Positions 40,501 through 51,289 of a stretch of DNA of 64,000 nucleotides are shown one piece after another; within the stretch, counting starts at the first letter, position 1; each line of letters begins with the position of its first letter. Below the pieces are notes generated by a model. That model made no database searches and had not been told where the DNA came from. It saw only the letters and a program-made list of their open reading frames with translations. The translations under genes were made by a program, and so were the position numbers. The DNA is from Scleroderma bovista (lineage: Eukaryota > Basidiomycota > Agaricomycetes > Boletales > Sclerodermataceae), in assembly GCA_037178675.1 (NCBI GenBank), contig JAYMGJ010000513.1:41872-105871 (forward strand), given 5' to 3'.

Positions 40501-41225
40501 CGGACCTACTCCCATTGGCGGAGTTCGCATACAACAATGCACCTAGTGCTACTACCGGAGTTTCACCCTTCTTTGCCAACAAAGGTTACCACCCTAACAT
40601 CTCCGTTTACCCAGAACGAGATATGACCTCTGCACGGGCTCGTGATTACGCAGTCGACCTCGAGTCGCTGCACCAATACCTTCGTGAAGAAATGGCCAAC
40701 GCGCAACTTCGCTACCAAGGTCCGGCTGATGCCAAACGTACTCCGGCACCGGACTTCAAAGTAGGCGATCAAGTATACGTGAAAGCCAAATACTTCCGGT
40801 CTACTCGACCATCCAAAAAGCTATCAGAAAAGAATCTTGGGCCCTACACTATCATAGCACAAGTGGGCTCTCTCTCTTTTACGCTACGCCTTCCAGATTC
40901 CATGCGCGCCGTTCACCCCGTCTTCCACGTCTCCCAACTCGAACCGGCCACACCCAACACTATACCGGACCGGATGCAGCCTCCTCCGCCACCAGTCGAA
41001 GTAGATGGTGAACCGGAGTTCGAGATCTCTGAGATCCTCGACTCCAAGGTTGACCGTCGACGAAAATCGTGCAAACTGCTGTACTTGGTACGTTGGTCCG
41101 GTTACGAGGGAACTGACGAAGAAACCTCTTGGCTACTCGCCACTGAGCTAGGCAACGCTACGGAATTACTCGAAGACCACCATGTCCGGTACCCGGACAA
41201 ACCCGGACCACTCGCGTCCATGTAG
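37509..41225 (+). CDS. Gyp1 Pol (protease, RT, RNase H, integrase, chromodomain) with one in-frame TGA
   Basis: Read in the -1 frame from the slippery site (1238 residues). Order: retropepsin with DSGS (Asp 56), reverse transcriptase with YLDD (Tyr 433), RNase H (VVTDHKNLKYF), integrase zinc finger (HDHPLAGHFG...CTSC), integrase core with Asp 880, Asp 940 and Glu 976 (35 residues between the last two), a GPY module (KNLGPYTII), and a C-terminal chromodomain (EFEISEILDSKVD...YLVRWSGY). The chromodomain places it in the Tf1/sushi chromoviruses and would steer integration to modified histones. The only defect is TGA at 39603-39605; copy 2 has CGA there, so this is a single CpG transition. Apart from it the element looks functional. 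Confidence 0.93.
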
Positions 41226-41364
41226 TAATACTCTCGTCTCCGTTTCTCACCTTCTCTGTTTCATTTTGTCTTGTAATATCACTCACTAAACTCAGGTCAC
41301 TGTTCTTTATAAACAAAAAGTAAAACTAATTTACATTCTATTTACAAAATCCGGACCGGACCAA

Positions 41365-42428
41365 CTACTCCAGCATACTGCTGCCAGGATTCTCCTGCTC
41401 CTCTTGGAGCCCCTGGACTTCCTTTTCGACCTCCTCTGGGTCGACCTCCGCTTCGCTGTCCTCCGACTCCTCGTCTTCGTCCCAGGGCGCCGTAAAAAAT
41501 CGGCACTCCTCGAGGAAGGTCTCGAGGCCGGCCGTCAGCCGCTCATTTCCCCTCGCCACCGAGCGAGTGGCATCCGCGACCCGGCGCATCTGCCCGGTCA
41601 TCTCCTCGACGGCCCCGGTCAGCCTGTCCAGCCGCTCCAGGAACGGTCCAGGGTCAAACCCGGACCGTTGCCCAGACGGCCCCGGCACCTCAACGATGTC
41701 GTCGTCGATGACGACCTTGGCGACCGTCTTCTTCTTCTTCCTCTTCTCCCCTCCTCGTGGCGACGTCTCGACTGCCTTTCCCTTGCCCTTGTCCACTACC
41801 GGACCCGGACCTCCCACCTCCGGCCACTCGCACCGCTCCTTGAGACCGGCGCACTTCATGCACGCGCGCTGCTTGGGCTTTTCAGGGTCCCGCTCGCACT
41901 TGGCCTTGTGCTTGGCACAACGAACGCACCTGCCAGGAAATTAGTGAAAAATCGTAGAAGAAGATAAAAAACTGCTTACCGGGCTTCCTCACTCCGGTCA
42001 CCACTCGGACCTGCCTCCGGCTCCTCCCTCATCCTCTTCTTCGACGCCTCCTGCGCCATCGCTCTCTGCCTCGCGGCGACCTCTGCAGCCCTCCGTTGCA
42101 CCTCCACCCTGTCCTTCTCCGCCTGCTCCCGCACTTGGCGTTCCGCCTCCTCCCTTGCTCTGCGTTCCGCCTCCGCCTTGGCTCTCTCCGCCTCCTCTCG
42201 CGCTCTGGCCTCCGCCTCTTCGCGCGCTCGTCGCTCCGCCTCTTCCCTGCGTTGTTTCTCCGCTCTCTTGACCTGCTTGCGTCGACGCCTCTCCTTCGTT
42301 TTGGCATCGAGGACGGCCGCCTCGTCTTCGCTACCGGACTGGAGCTCCAGTGTTGTCGCCTTGGTCCAGTCCTTGGACTCGTCCGCAGAAGGGGCAGTAG
42401 GGGTGGTGGATTTGGCAGTGGCAGACAT
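41365..42428 (-). CDS. Antisense spliced gene of Gyp1: coiled-coil Zn2Cys6 protein (337 aa)
   Basis: Minus strand, between pol and the 3' LTR, convergent with pol (140 bp between stops). Exon 1 42428-41980 starts MSATAKSTTPTAPS and holds a long Arg/Glu/Ala coiled coil. A GT-AG intron (41979-41930, 50 bp, branch-like CACTAAT) is followed by exon 2 41929-41365. Directly after the junction comes a zinc cluster CX2CX6CX11CX2CX6C, the exact Zn(II)2Cys6 pattern, then a basic KKKK stretch, a second helical region and an acidic tail. The spliced length is an exact codon multiple. A TATA box lies upstream (42480-42485). Copy 2 keeps ATG, intron, all six Cys and TATA. By family the cluster suggests nuclear DNA binding to CGG-type sites; this is inference. 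Confidence 0.8.
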
Positions 42429-42479
42429 GATAAAATCAGTAACAGGAAACTGGGGGTAAAAGCAAGAACCGGTCTGATC

Positions 42480-42485
42480 TTTATA
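42480..42485 (-). promoter_or_regulatory. TATA box of the antisense gene
   Basis: Minus-strand TATAAA within gatctataaagatc, 51 nt before the ATG. Conserved at 10020-10025 in copy 2. Confidence 0.65.
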
Positions 42486-42580
42486 GATCCAAAATTCGTA
42501 CCCAGACAATCACTCCGGACTCCGCATTGTTCTAAGCGACCACACGACAGCCTCATTGGGGCCTCATGGGTTCGGCCCCT

Positions 42581-42593
42581 AAAAGGGGGATAC
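42581..42593 (+). other. Polypurine tract of Gyp1 copy 1
   Basis: aaaagggggatac directly before the 3' LTR. The same layout occurs beside the LARD and copy 2 LTRs. Confidence 0.8.
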
Positions 42594-43204
42594 TGTTACG
42601 ACCATGTCCAACTCCGGACTCTTACCCGGTTACTCCGGTCGCATCGCAGCACTACAGCTCAACTCCGGACCTCTGCGCGTTACTCCGGTCCCGGACGCGC
42701 ACATACTCTTCCGCTAAGTGCGACCCTTTGCATTAATCCCTATCCAGTCGTTACTTCACTTCTCCGTCAACCCTGTAGTACCGTGAGTTCTCCGTGCTCT
42801 GTTTATATCTTCTACCTTGTAGTATTTTCTCCGGACCTTACTTATTTTCATCGGACCTGACCTAGTCCCAACTCCGGTTATTCCTTGTCCGCCCTTTGGG
42901 CTGTTTACTTGTCACCGTAAATACTCGACCCTAGTTCTCCGTAGTATAAGTACCCTGTACTCCGTCCTGTATACCTCAGTCTGAAATCAACCATAGTCTC
43001 TACTCCTGATCTCGCCCGTCTCCGTCTCCCCTTCTTGACCGGAACCTACGCAAGGGATCAACGCTCGTTGTCCTTAGTCGTTGAATCCAAGCGGTCACCA
43101 ACTCCGGCCGGACTAATCTCTCGTCCAGCCCTCTGCCCTCTTCCTTCGTCCGCGCTCGTCCGGACTTGACCGGACCCCCTACCGGAGTAGACCCGGACTT
43201 GACA
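42594..43204 (+). repeat. 3' LTR of Gyp1 copy 1 (611 bp)
   Basis: Same as the 5' LTR apart from a 12-bp unit loss. Followed by TSD atcac. Confidence 0.95.
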
Positions 43205-43372
43205 ATCACTGTCTGCATCACCCTGTTGGTGTAGATCCCCTTCCCCCCTCCTCAGCATATCCTCTCTGGACACCGCGGAGGCAAACCACCACTCACACTT
43301 TTTCGTAGTCCTTTGTTGATGTTGTGTTTGGGTTGTTGTTTCGACCTAAACCCTCACTTTGACTCACACCAG

Positions 43373-46300
43373 AACCGCTCCAGTATGTTCCAGGGAATGC
43401 TTCAAGTGCAGCACTCACAGACACAGTGGCAGACAGTGCCCAGTACCCCCTGGAGATACATCTCACCTGAGCAACAGAGAGTCTGCCTGGCATGTGATAT
43501 GCAACCAGGTCCTAGGGGCCTACAATAGGGGAAAAGCAGTGGAAATCAGACTTGTACTTGTAGATGAGGGAAGTGGGGATGGGTTGTTGTAAGGGATGAA
43601 ACAACAACCCAAAGGACCATCACCATACCATCAGTAGCACCTAATGCTTCACATGTAACACACGAATTGAGCAATGCCATTAATCTGTACAAAGCCAGTG
43701 CACACAACACCAGCTACACGAGGAATGGACACAGGAAAGCAGTCCCCTTCATACACCCAATCAAACTCAAAAACCAGATAGGAGAAGTCATACATGTACA
43801 AGCACTGTTTCATCAGCAAAACAACCCTTTGCTCTGTAGAGTCTGTACAGAAAATTACAGCAAGGTACCTAGTAATACAGAGCTGTACAGAAAATGGACA
43901 AAAAAACTGGCCTATAAACCTTACCTAAAAATTTCACTGAACCTTCTTTGTATCTAAAATGAGCCTTTTACATACCGGGTTAGAGTGTAGAAACTGAATC
44001 ACTCATGTAACATGTCAAAACTTGGGGTGGGAAAAGTGCTGTTTTGTTGATGTTGACGACAGCACGATGTCAAGCACAATGTGCACAACAGTGTTCCGCA
44101 CTATAAAACACCGTCTTAAAGGCTGGCAACCATCCACACAGACATTGCAGATGGCAGATGGAACTACAATGAAAGCAGAGGCAGAGTGGACCAGAACAAT
44201 ATGGATCAGGGATGCAGAAATAACAGGATCATTCCTAGTCTTCAACAGTGGCAGAGGATGGGCTTTCCTCCTTGGAAAACCACTCTTAATCACCTTCAAA
44301 GCCATCCATGAATATGAGACTGACACTGTTACAATAGGTAACAGCAACAGCCACACCACACTCAACAACAGGTTCCACGATTGAACACATCTATGCATCG
44401 CAGGTGATCGAAACCATACACTGGACATCAAACAGATAGCAACAGCATCAACCACCATGCAATGGGCATGACATCCACAGACTACCCAAGCAGAATGACC
44501 ACAGAGAACAACACAGAATATAAGCCTTATTGCTAACAACCTGAACACAGTACAGACCTACACAACTGAACTCAGCAAGGAGTCAGAGGGTAACACTTTT
44601 ACCCGACAAACAGAACCATTCAAATCACAGCAAGTAGAATATATCCTCAAAAGCATCAACATGGGAGATGATATCACATGGGAAGAACGCACAAAAGTGG
44701 AGGCATTAGTGGCAGAATATGCCAATGTATTCACATGCTCTTTGTCAGAAGTCTTACTGATTCCAGGTGCTAGGGTTAACCTCAACATACCAGCAGATGC
44801 AAAACTCAGCACAAGCATCAAACAGCGCCCACTAAGCCTGCCCCAAAAGCAATGCATGCATGCATGGACTAAGCAAATGTTAGATGCAAACATGATAGAA
44901 AAGGCTGACTTCACACAGATCAAACACGTCGCACCAACAGTACTAACACAGAAGACCCATGATGCAACCAAAAGCATGACCATAGAGGACCTACAGGCAG
45001 AAGTAAACCGGCAGTGCCAGACAGCAGGCATAACAGCACCATTCAATGTAACTCACCCATTGACCTCCATGGAAACAGAGAAGAATACAATAACAGGACC
45101 ACCTAAATGGAGGGTTACACAGAACTTCGCTGAACTAAACAAAGCCACACAGGTACCACCACTACATCAGGGCGACATCTGAGCGAAACAGCAACGGCTC
45201 AGTGGACACAAATTAGTATCAATCTTCGACTTCGCATCAGGGTTTTATGTGATCAAAGTCCCAAAAGAATGGCACCCATACTTAATGTTCTTTGTTGAAG
45301 GAGGAGGGTACTATTGGTACAAATGAATGCCAATGGGATGGCCAGGCGCACCAACAACTTTCTCCAAAGTTGTCACTGACAAAGTCCACGACCTACTAGC
45401 AGACAATACCCTCAAATTGTTTGTAGATGATGGAGGAACAGTGGATAACTCATTCAATGGAATGACAAACAAACTATGAACCATATTCCAATGGTGCAGA
45501 GATGACAAATTATCCCTATCACCTACCAAATGTTGACTGTTCATGACTGAAACCATGTTTGCAGGGGCAACAGTAGGACCACAAGGTGTCCAACCAGACA
45601 CAGCAAAGCTGATGGTGGTGGTTAATTGGACCCAACCCAATGATGCGTTAAACCTTGCTTCCTTCCTAGGTCTAACGGGACACTTTAGAGACCTAATCCA
45701 TGGCTACACAAAAATTGAAGGCCCACTCAGAGACCTAATGAAAATGGTCAAACTGCCAAAACCCATGAATAAGACAACGTACCACAAGGCCATGTCTAGC
45801 TTTCAGCTACAAAACAAATGGTTGAATGAGCATACCAGGGCCTTCATGAATCTCAAGATTGCACTAACAAACCAACCAGTACTACACACCCCATGCTACA
45901 ATGGGTCACCTTTTATTATAACCACGGACAGATGCCAGGAAGGTTTAGGTGCAGTGCTAACCCAACGAACCAAGATTAAAACTCTGTCTGGTAAACTAGT
46001 TGAAAAGACATTACCAATCGCATTTGCGTCAAAGCAAACATCAGCATCAGAACAGAACTACAAACCATTCATACTCAAATTTGCTGCCCTCAAGTATGGT
46101 CTAGACCAATTTTCCAATGTCATATGGGGCTTCCCCATTGAGATTGAAACAGACTGCCAGGCCCTGAAGGATGTCCTAACTAACACACAGCCTTCGGCAA
46201 CCCATGCACACTGGAGAGATGGGATCATAGCACATAACATAGTAGCAGTATGACATGTACCAGGCCAACTCAATGTAGTTGCAGACGGACTCAGCTGCCA

Positions 46301-47780
46301 ATGGGACACAGTAACATGGACAAACATGGACAGTGATGGAAGCAAATGGACCATAAACCCTGATCCAGAAACAGTCACAGGGCTTGTCAATGACATGTTC
46401 ACACTGGACAAACTCAATGACAAGTATCAGAACCTACGTGACCACTTTGCTAAAGAACCAATTTATCTAGAAGTCATTGATGTGATACTTAACATCAACA
46501 CCAATAGGCCCATCCAAGACTGCAACAAAGCACACCACTGTGCATCACAATATATTATTGAAAATGACAAACTATGGTGCATCCATGGTGGCACCAGTGT
46601 CCAACCAAGAAGCTGCATTGAATGCATAACAAAGACAGAAGCAGAAACAAAGGCAGAACTACTACACAACACAGGTGGACATTGGGGGCAAGATGCACTG
46701 AAGATCACACTCACAGATAAGTACCACTCACCAAAACTAGATGTGTCGATCATGAAAGTGATCCAAAACTGTGGATGATGCAAGAACTTTGGGACACCAA
46801 AACTCCATGCTCTACTGGAGCCAATAACCAGGCGACATCCATTTGAGCTACTAGTTGGAGATTACTTATCCATGCCCACAGGAAAAGGCAGTTATCACAC
46901 CCTAGGCCTGTTCCTCAACATGTTTTCCCAACATATGTGGGTCATGAAATATAAAACAGCAGGCACAGCAAAAACTATGATTGACAGTCTCTCAGGCATA
47001 TTCAACACATTCACAGCTGCAGAAACATTCATGACCAATGGTGGAAAACACTTTGATAATAATGCAGTCAAGGAATTCTGTGCTAAGTGGACCTGTAAAC
47101 ATCACATTGTCACTGCATACTCACCATGGATCAATGGCCTCATAGAAGGCTCCAACAAGCTACTGTTACACATCCTCAAACAACTATGTGCCCCAGACCT
47201 CAACAATGACAAATATAACACCATCACATGGGAAAAACTACCCAAAACATGGCTGGACCACCTTGATGATGCAGTACGAGCATTGAACAACCACATACTA
47301 CTGGCACTGAAACACTCACTGAAAGAACTATTATTAGGTTTAGTGGTAGACACTAAACGTACAGAACCTACTGATAGTACCACACAGATAACTGCAATCC
47401 AAGCAGCAATCCACATGGCATATGTTGCACAACAATGACTAGATGGGTATGACGAAGCTGTGTGACATGCACTGAAATGGAAAGCAGTGTTTGACAAGTG
47501 TGTCTTACAATGGCACCCTGGTGAGGTCACATTTGCCAGAGGCCAACTCATACAGGTCTACCCCAACAACCTGGACTACACATTCAAAACAGACCGAAAA
47601 CTATTACCCAAGTGGTCACAACCACATTGAGTGGCAGAACAGCTGTGTAACTCATACAAAATAGAAATGCTAACTGGCTCCCCACTGCCAGGACTATACC
47701 ACGCAAGGCACCTACATGCATTCACACCCAAAGCAGAGAAGGAGCATGTGGGGGCAAAGAGACAAGCACACTAGGGGGAA
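43373..47780 (+). pseudogene. Gyp3 end of gag and pol (protease, RT, RNase H, integrase)
   Basis: After the zinc knuckle (about 43394-43435), frame breaks lead to a protease-like block (FVDVDDSTMSSTMCTTVF, GRGWAFLLGKPLL; 44022-44384), RT (FVDDGGTV at about 45421), RNase H, and integrase (44661-47780). Nonsense codons at about 45180, 45325, 45477, 45534, 46251, 46777, 47436 and 47463 are all TGA, mostly in contexts where Arg (CGA) is usual, for example before HVPGQLN. The second integrase acid is Asn (TNGGKHFDN, GAT to AAT). The tail is acidic (EEDDDKN..., to about 47940), then the polypurine tract. Non-functional. Confidence 0.88.
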
Positions 47781-48017
47781 CAGAAGAGCACAGAGGTGTC
47801 AATAGACAGGAAGAGGATGATGACAAGAACAGTGGTGATGAAGACCAACAGACAGAGGTGTACAGAGATATGGAAGAACAGACAGAGGATGGTGGCAGGA
47901 TGGACAATGAAGACCCAGAGACGGAAACAGATGGGGACTCATAGGACATCTGAGATCATACCCCACACCACACAGCCATAGATGACACAGACATTTGTCA
48001 TTTTTTAGGGGGACACA

Positions 48018-48132
48018 TGGAGTAGGGGGGTCAGGGAGCACAGCCTTAGTCAGCAGGTGTAGTATAGCACAAGAGCCACCCTCTGTAGACCATCAGGTCA
48101 TCTTTTGACGAAGTCACTCTGGGCCTGCTCCA
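48018..48132 (+). repeat. 3' LTR of Gyp3 (115 bp)
   Basis: TGGAGTAGG...CTGCTCCA after agggggacaca; followed by TSD acat. Confidence 0.9.
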
Positions 48133-48136
48133 ACAT

Positions 48137-48507
48137 GAACTGGCACTGCTCTTTGCACAGGGATACCGCTTTCCTCTTGGATGGAGTGGGATGTTGTAAT
48201 CTCACAATATTTGTGTCAGGCAAGTATTTTGAAGGTTCAAGATCAAACATATACAGATCAGCCAAGTGCAAGAATACAAAACAACACAAAGAAATCTTGC
48301 CTGATTTGGTCTATTCTTGACCTCTAAATAACACTCTTAAGATGACACCTATACAAATTCCTACTACTCAGACCTTCACTTCCAAAAGAGATACAGCTAC
48401 ATGATGTGGTAATCATTGCAGCAGCCTCTGACCAAAAGCTTCAAGGTCAGACTGTGTTCAAATCACCATTTAGATTTGATTCAATTTCTCATGTTGTGAG
48501 CTACCAT
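48137..48507. other. Flank of Gyp3; no recognised gene
   Basis: A minus-strand frame (48289-48098) reads plausible protein-like sequence (MFDLEPSKYLPDTNIVRLQH) but meets stops two codons beyond the Gyp3 insertion site when the flanks are rejoined. Not recognised. Confidence 0.3.
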
Positions 48508-48509
48508 TA

Positions 48510-48657
48510 TAGTCAACCCCCCAATGCTTGTACACTTTGTTTGCAGCTGTTTGCAACACTATACCCACCTGTACCAGACTTTGAACCATTGTATTAACAA
48601 GGTAGAGTGTTGCAAACAGCTGCAAACACAGTGTACAAGCATTTGAGGGGTTGACTA
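48510..48657. mobile_element. Hairpin MITE (148 bp, TA target)
   Basis: Arms TAGTCAACCCCCCAATGCTT... (48510-48566) and its near-perfect reverse complement (48602-48657), flanked by TA on both sides. Related words (tagtcaaccc, cacttgtacac) recur at 49105 and 56310. Confidence 0.75.
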
Positions 48658-48659
48658 TA

Positions 48660-49100
48660 AGGGTAGCCCCCTGTGATCATTGGATGTTCTTGTTCTGCAG
48701 CTTGTAAACACATTTACCACCCTTTCTGATATGAAACCAACTAGGTAAAGTATTGTGAATTGGCTGTGAACAGGTGTGAACTATGTGTAAAGAATTGATA
48801 TCATCTACAAATGTCAGTTGGTGTTAGAGTTAGTGCAAGAGCAGGAAGAAAGTCTTTTGAGTTGTGCAAACAATGAATATGCTGCAATGGATCTCATGGG
48901 GCATGTAGGGTATGATGATGTACCTACCAACAAAATGTTGCAATTGGAGAAGAAGAAACTACAACAGGGAAGAAAGTGGAAGTCAGCAAAGCCAAAGAAT
49001 ACCTGTCATGCTCCAAGAAAAAATAGAGTGGTAAAGAAAGAAAAGGATGAGGGATTACATGAGGGTGATGAAAGAGAAAGGAGGGAGGAGGAGGAACCAT
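48660..49100. other. No recognisable gene
   Basis: Contains a 95-codon Lys/Glu-rich open frame at 48818-49105 that is low-complexity and shows no homology to anything recognised. Confidence 0.4.
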
Positions 49101-49104
49101 GGTA

Positions 49105-49370
49105 GTCAACCCACTAACACTTGTACACCATCTTTCCATAAATATTTTTGCACTTATTTTGCAACTTCCCACCTTGTCCTACGATAGTATAGGTGCTGCT
49201 ACACTTGTTTACAAGCTACAGAATGTGTCCATTGAATTATTACAGAGGTCTGCCCCTATATTCAACCCTCTAACACATGTACACCATCTTCCCATTTGTT
49301 TGCACTTGTTCACAACATCCTACCTAGTCCTTACAACAGTACAAGTGCTGTTACCATCAGGAAAAAATGA
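49105..49370. repeat. Dispersed repeat related to 56310-56700
   Basis: Shared words include 'caccatcttcccatttgtt', 'acaagctacagaatgtg', 'aaattattacagaggtc' and 'cccctatattcaaccctc'. Probably relics of a MITE-like family. Confidence 0.65.
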
Positions 49371-49454
49371 TTTGCTATATAGAAGGGGCCTTATTTCTAT
49401 AGTGATATATATGCCACTATAGTATTTATAGAGCTATATAGTATTATATATTAC

Positions 49455-49685
49455 TATAGAAGTAGGACTACAGTATTAAACCTAGTCATGACTACACTTC
49501 TTAACCTAGTCATGACTACACTTCTTAACCTAATGAAGACTATGGTACTTAACCTAGTCATGACTATGCTTCTTAACTTAATCACAACTATGGTACTTAA
49601 CCTAATCATGACTAACATAATGATGACTACAGTACTTAACCTAGTCATGACTGCACTTCTTAACCTAATGATAACTACAGTACTA
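49455..49685. repeat. Tandem repeat, about 25-30 bp unit (cttaacctagtcatgactac)
   Basis: Eight or so degenerate copies alternating 'cttaacctagtcatgac' with 'tatggtacttaacctaa'. Confidence 0.85.
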
Positions 49686-50290
49686 CACTTTTTGGTACAC
49701 TTTTACTACACTTTTTGGTACAATTTTTAATACACTTTTGAGCACAATCTTGCTACATTTCACTCTATACTCCACTTTTATCACATTTTGACTACACTTT
49801 TACCAATCTTTTTTGTTACCCTTTTCCAACCTGCATTGTGAAAAGTGTAATCAAAAGTGTCATCAAAGGTATGAAACATGTGTAATACAAGTGTATTGAA
49901 AGTGTACCCACAAGTGTAGTCAAAAGTGTAGTGAAACTGTACAACAAAAATGTAGTAAATGTGTAACAAAAATGTGTAGTAAAGGTGTAGTGAAAGTGTA
50001 CCAAAAAGTGTAGTGAAGATGTAGTAAAAAGTGTACCAATAAAGCATAGTAAAAGTGTACCAAAAAGTGTAGTCAATGTATAGTCAAGGTGTACCAAAAA
50101 AGTGTAGTAAAAGTGTACCAAAAATTGTAGTAAAAAGTGTAGTAGAAGTGTAGTAGAAGTGTACCAAAAATGCATAGTAAAAGTGTACCCAAATGTGTAC
50201 CAAAATGTGTAGTGAAAGTGTACCAAAAGTGTAGTAAAAGTGTACCAAAAAAGCGTAGTAAAAGTGTACCAAATAAGTGTAGTATCAATT
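49685..50290. repeat. Minisatellite of gtagtaaaagtgtaccaaaa units, with an inverted left part
   Basis: From about 49685 to 49810 the unit reads 'tttttggtacacttttact'. From about 49840 to 50290 it reads as the reverse complement, 'agtaaaagtgtaccaaaaa'. More than 20 short units in all. Confidence 0.85.
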
Positions 50291-50525
50291 AGGATGTGTT
50301 GTGTTGTGTTTGTGTGGTAGTGTTGATTACCAAAACTGTTTAGTAGTTGTGTTGTGTTTGTGTCATAGTGTTGATTACCAAAAATGCATAGTAGTTGTGT
50401 TGTGTTTGTGTTGTTGTAGTGTTGATTACCAAAAATGTGTAGTAGTTTTGTAGTGTTTGTGTTGTAGTGCCAATTACCAAAAATGCAGAGTAGTTGTGTA
50501 GCAAAAGTGTAGTAGCAGTTGGTAG
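50285..50525. repeat. Tandem repeat, about 60-66 bp unit
   Basis: Four copies of 'tgttgtgtttgtgt(g/c)' followed by 'agtgttgattaccaaaaatg'. Confidence 0.8.
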
Positions 50526-50679
50526 TTGGCACTGCCACTGTGCATCCAAAATCTGACTAAGTGCCCAAAAATGCAAAAAAAAACATGATATTGTGGACAC
50601 TGTTTGTCACACCTCCTGTGCAACATGGCAAACTGGACCAAACAAGTGCCTTTTCCCACTATATAGGAGTGGGCTCAAC

Positions 50680-51149
50680 TAGTGTTCCAAAGTCTGGTTG
50701 CAACCAAAGGGAAAAATCAGCAACTGGACTGGACTGCAACTGATTTGGACCAGACTGTGGCTGCTGGTCCTGGTGGGTCCACAATCCATGTGGTTGTGGT
50801 TGCATCTGCTCAGGAAAAAATAAAAGACCAGTTGCAACCAGTTGCAACTGGTCTTTTAAGCAACTGGTCTTTAAATAAAATACAGGGAAATTCTTCAATG
50901 TACTATGTCAATTTCACATGTTTTACATGATCCAAACTATCAAAAATGCACAAAACAAGCACCCTGTCAATTTGCACATTTTTGAGTCATAAGTACAAAT
51001 ATTATGAAAAATATGCAAAAACCAGTTGCAACCAGTTGCTATCAGTTCAGTTGTGGTCCTAGCAAGATGTGAAATCTTTGCAACCAGTTTTGGTCCAGTT
51101 GCCTCCAAAAAAGGGAAAAGACTGGACTGGACTGGACTTTAAAACACTA
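50680..51149. mobile_element. hAT-type MITE, copy 3 (470 bp, divergent)
   Basis: Ends TAGTGTTCCAAAGTC and GACTTTAAAACACTA, with perfect 8-bp TSD ggctcaac (50672-50679, 51150-51157). The interior shares the ggttgcaacc and gactggactggac words of copies 1 and 2. Confidence 0.88.
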
Positions 51150-51157
51150 GGCTCAAC

Positions 51158-51289
51158 ACAACAAATGTTAGTGCTGGAGCTAATAGTAAGTTTCCTACTA
51201 CCACTACTACAAATTAACCTGTAATGCTACCAATAGGTTATTTGACTACACAACAAATGTTAGTGCTGGAGTTAAAGGTAAGTTTCCCT
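51158..51289. repeat. Short direct duplication
   Basis: 'acaaatgttagtgctggag' occurs at about 51163 and again at about 51253, each followed by gtaagtttcc. Confidence 0.7.

Larger units (their letters stand above)
35374..43204 (+). mobile_element. Gyp1 copy 1: nearly intact Ty3/gypsy chromovirus (7.8 kb)
   Basis: LTRs 35374-35996 and 42594-43204, perfect 5-bp TSD atcac (35369-35373, 43205-43209), self-primer site, gag, -1 frameshift signal, pol with one TGA stop, an antisense spliced gene and a polypurine tract (aaaaggggga). The empty site is visible in X copy A near 17670. LTRs differ mainly by a 12-bp repeat-unit indel, so insertion is recent. Confidence 0.95.
33460..43368 (+). mobile_element. 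X element, copy B, interrupted by Gyp1 copy 1
   Basis: The net element is 33460-35373 plus 43210-43368. TSD ccag (33456-33459, 43369-43372). The ends match copy A. Removing it restores the Gyp3 gag frame across the join. It contains the conserved reading frame (33925-34383) and the TATA/hairpin (34971-34996). Confidence 0.88.
26834..48132 (+). mobile_element. Gyp3: decayed Ty3/gypsy element with 115-bp LTRs
   Basis: Identical-length LTRs (26834-26948 and 48018-48132), TSD acat (26830-26833, 48133-48136), a tRNA-type primer-binding site (26952-26974) and a polypurine tract (agggggacaca, before 48018). Once the copia element (27374-32439) and X copy B (33460-43368) are removed, gag and pol are collinear. 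Numerous TGA stops and low CpG show it is old. Confidence 0.9.

Noticed and set aside
43373..47780. TGA reassigned to a sense codon
   Set aside because: Intact frames in the same window (27723-32237, 37509-41225) end with normal stops, and sister copies show CGA at several TGA sites.
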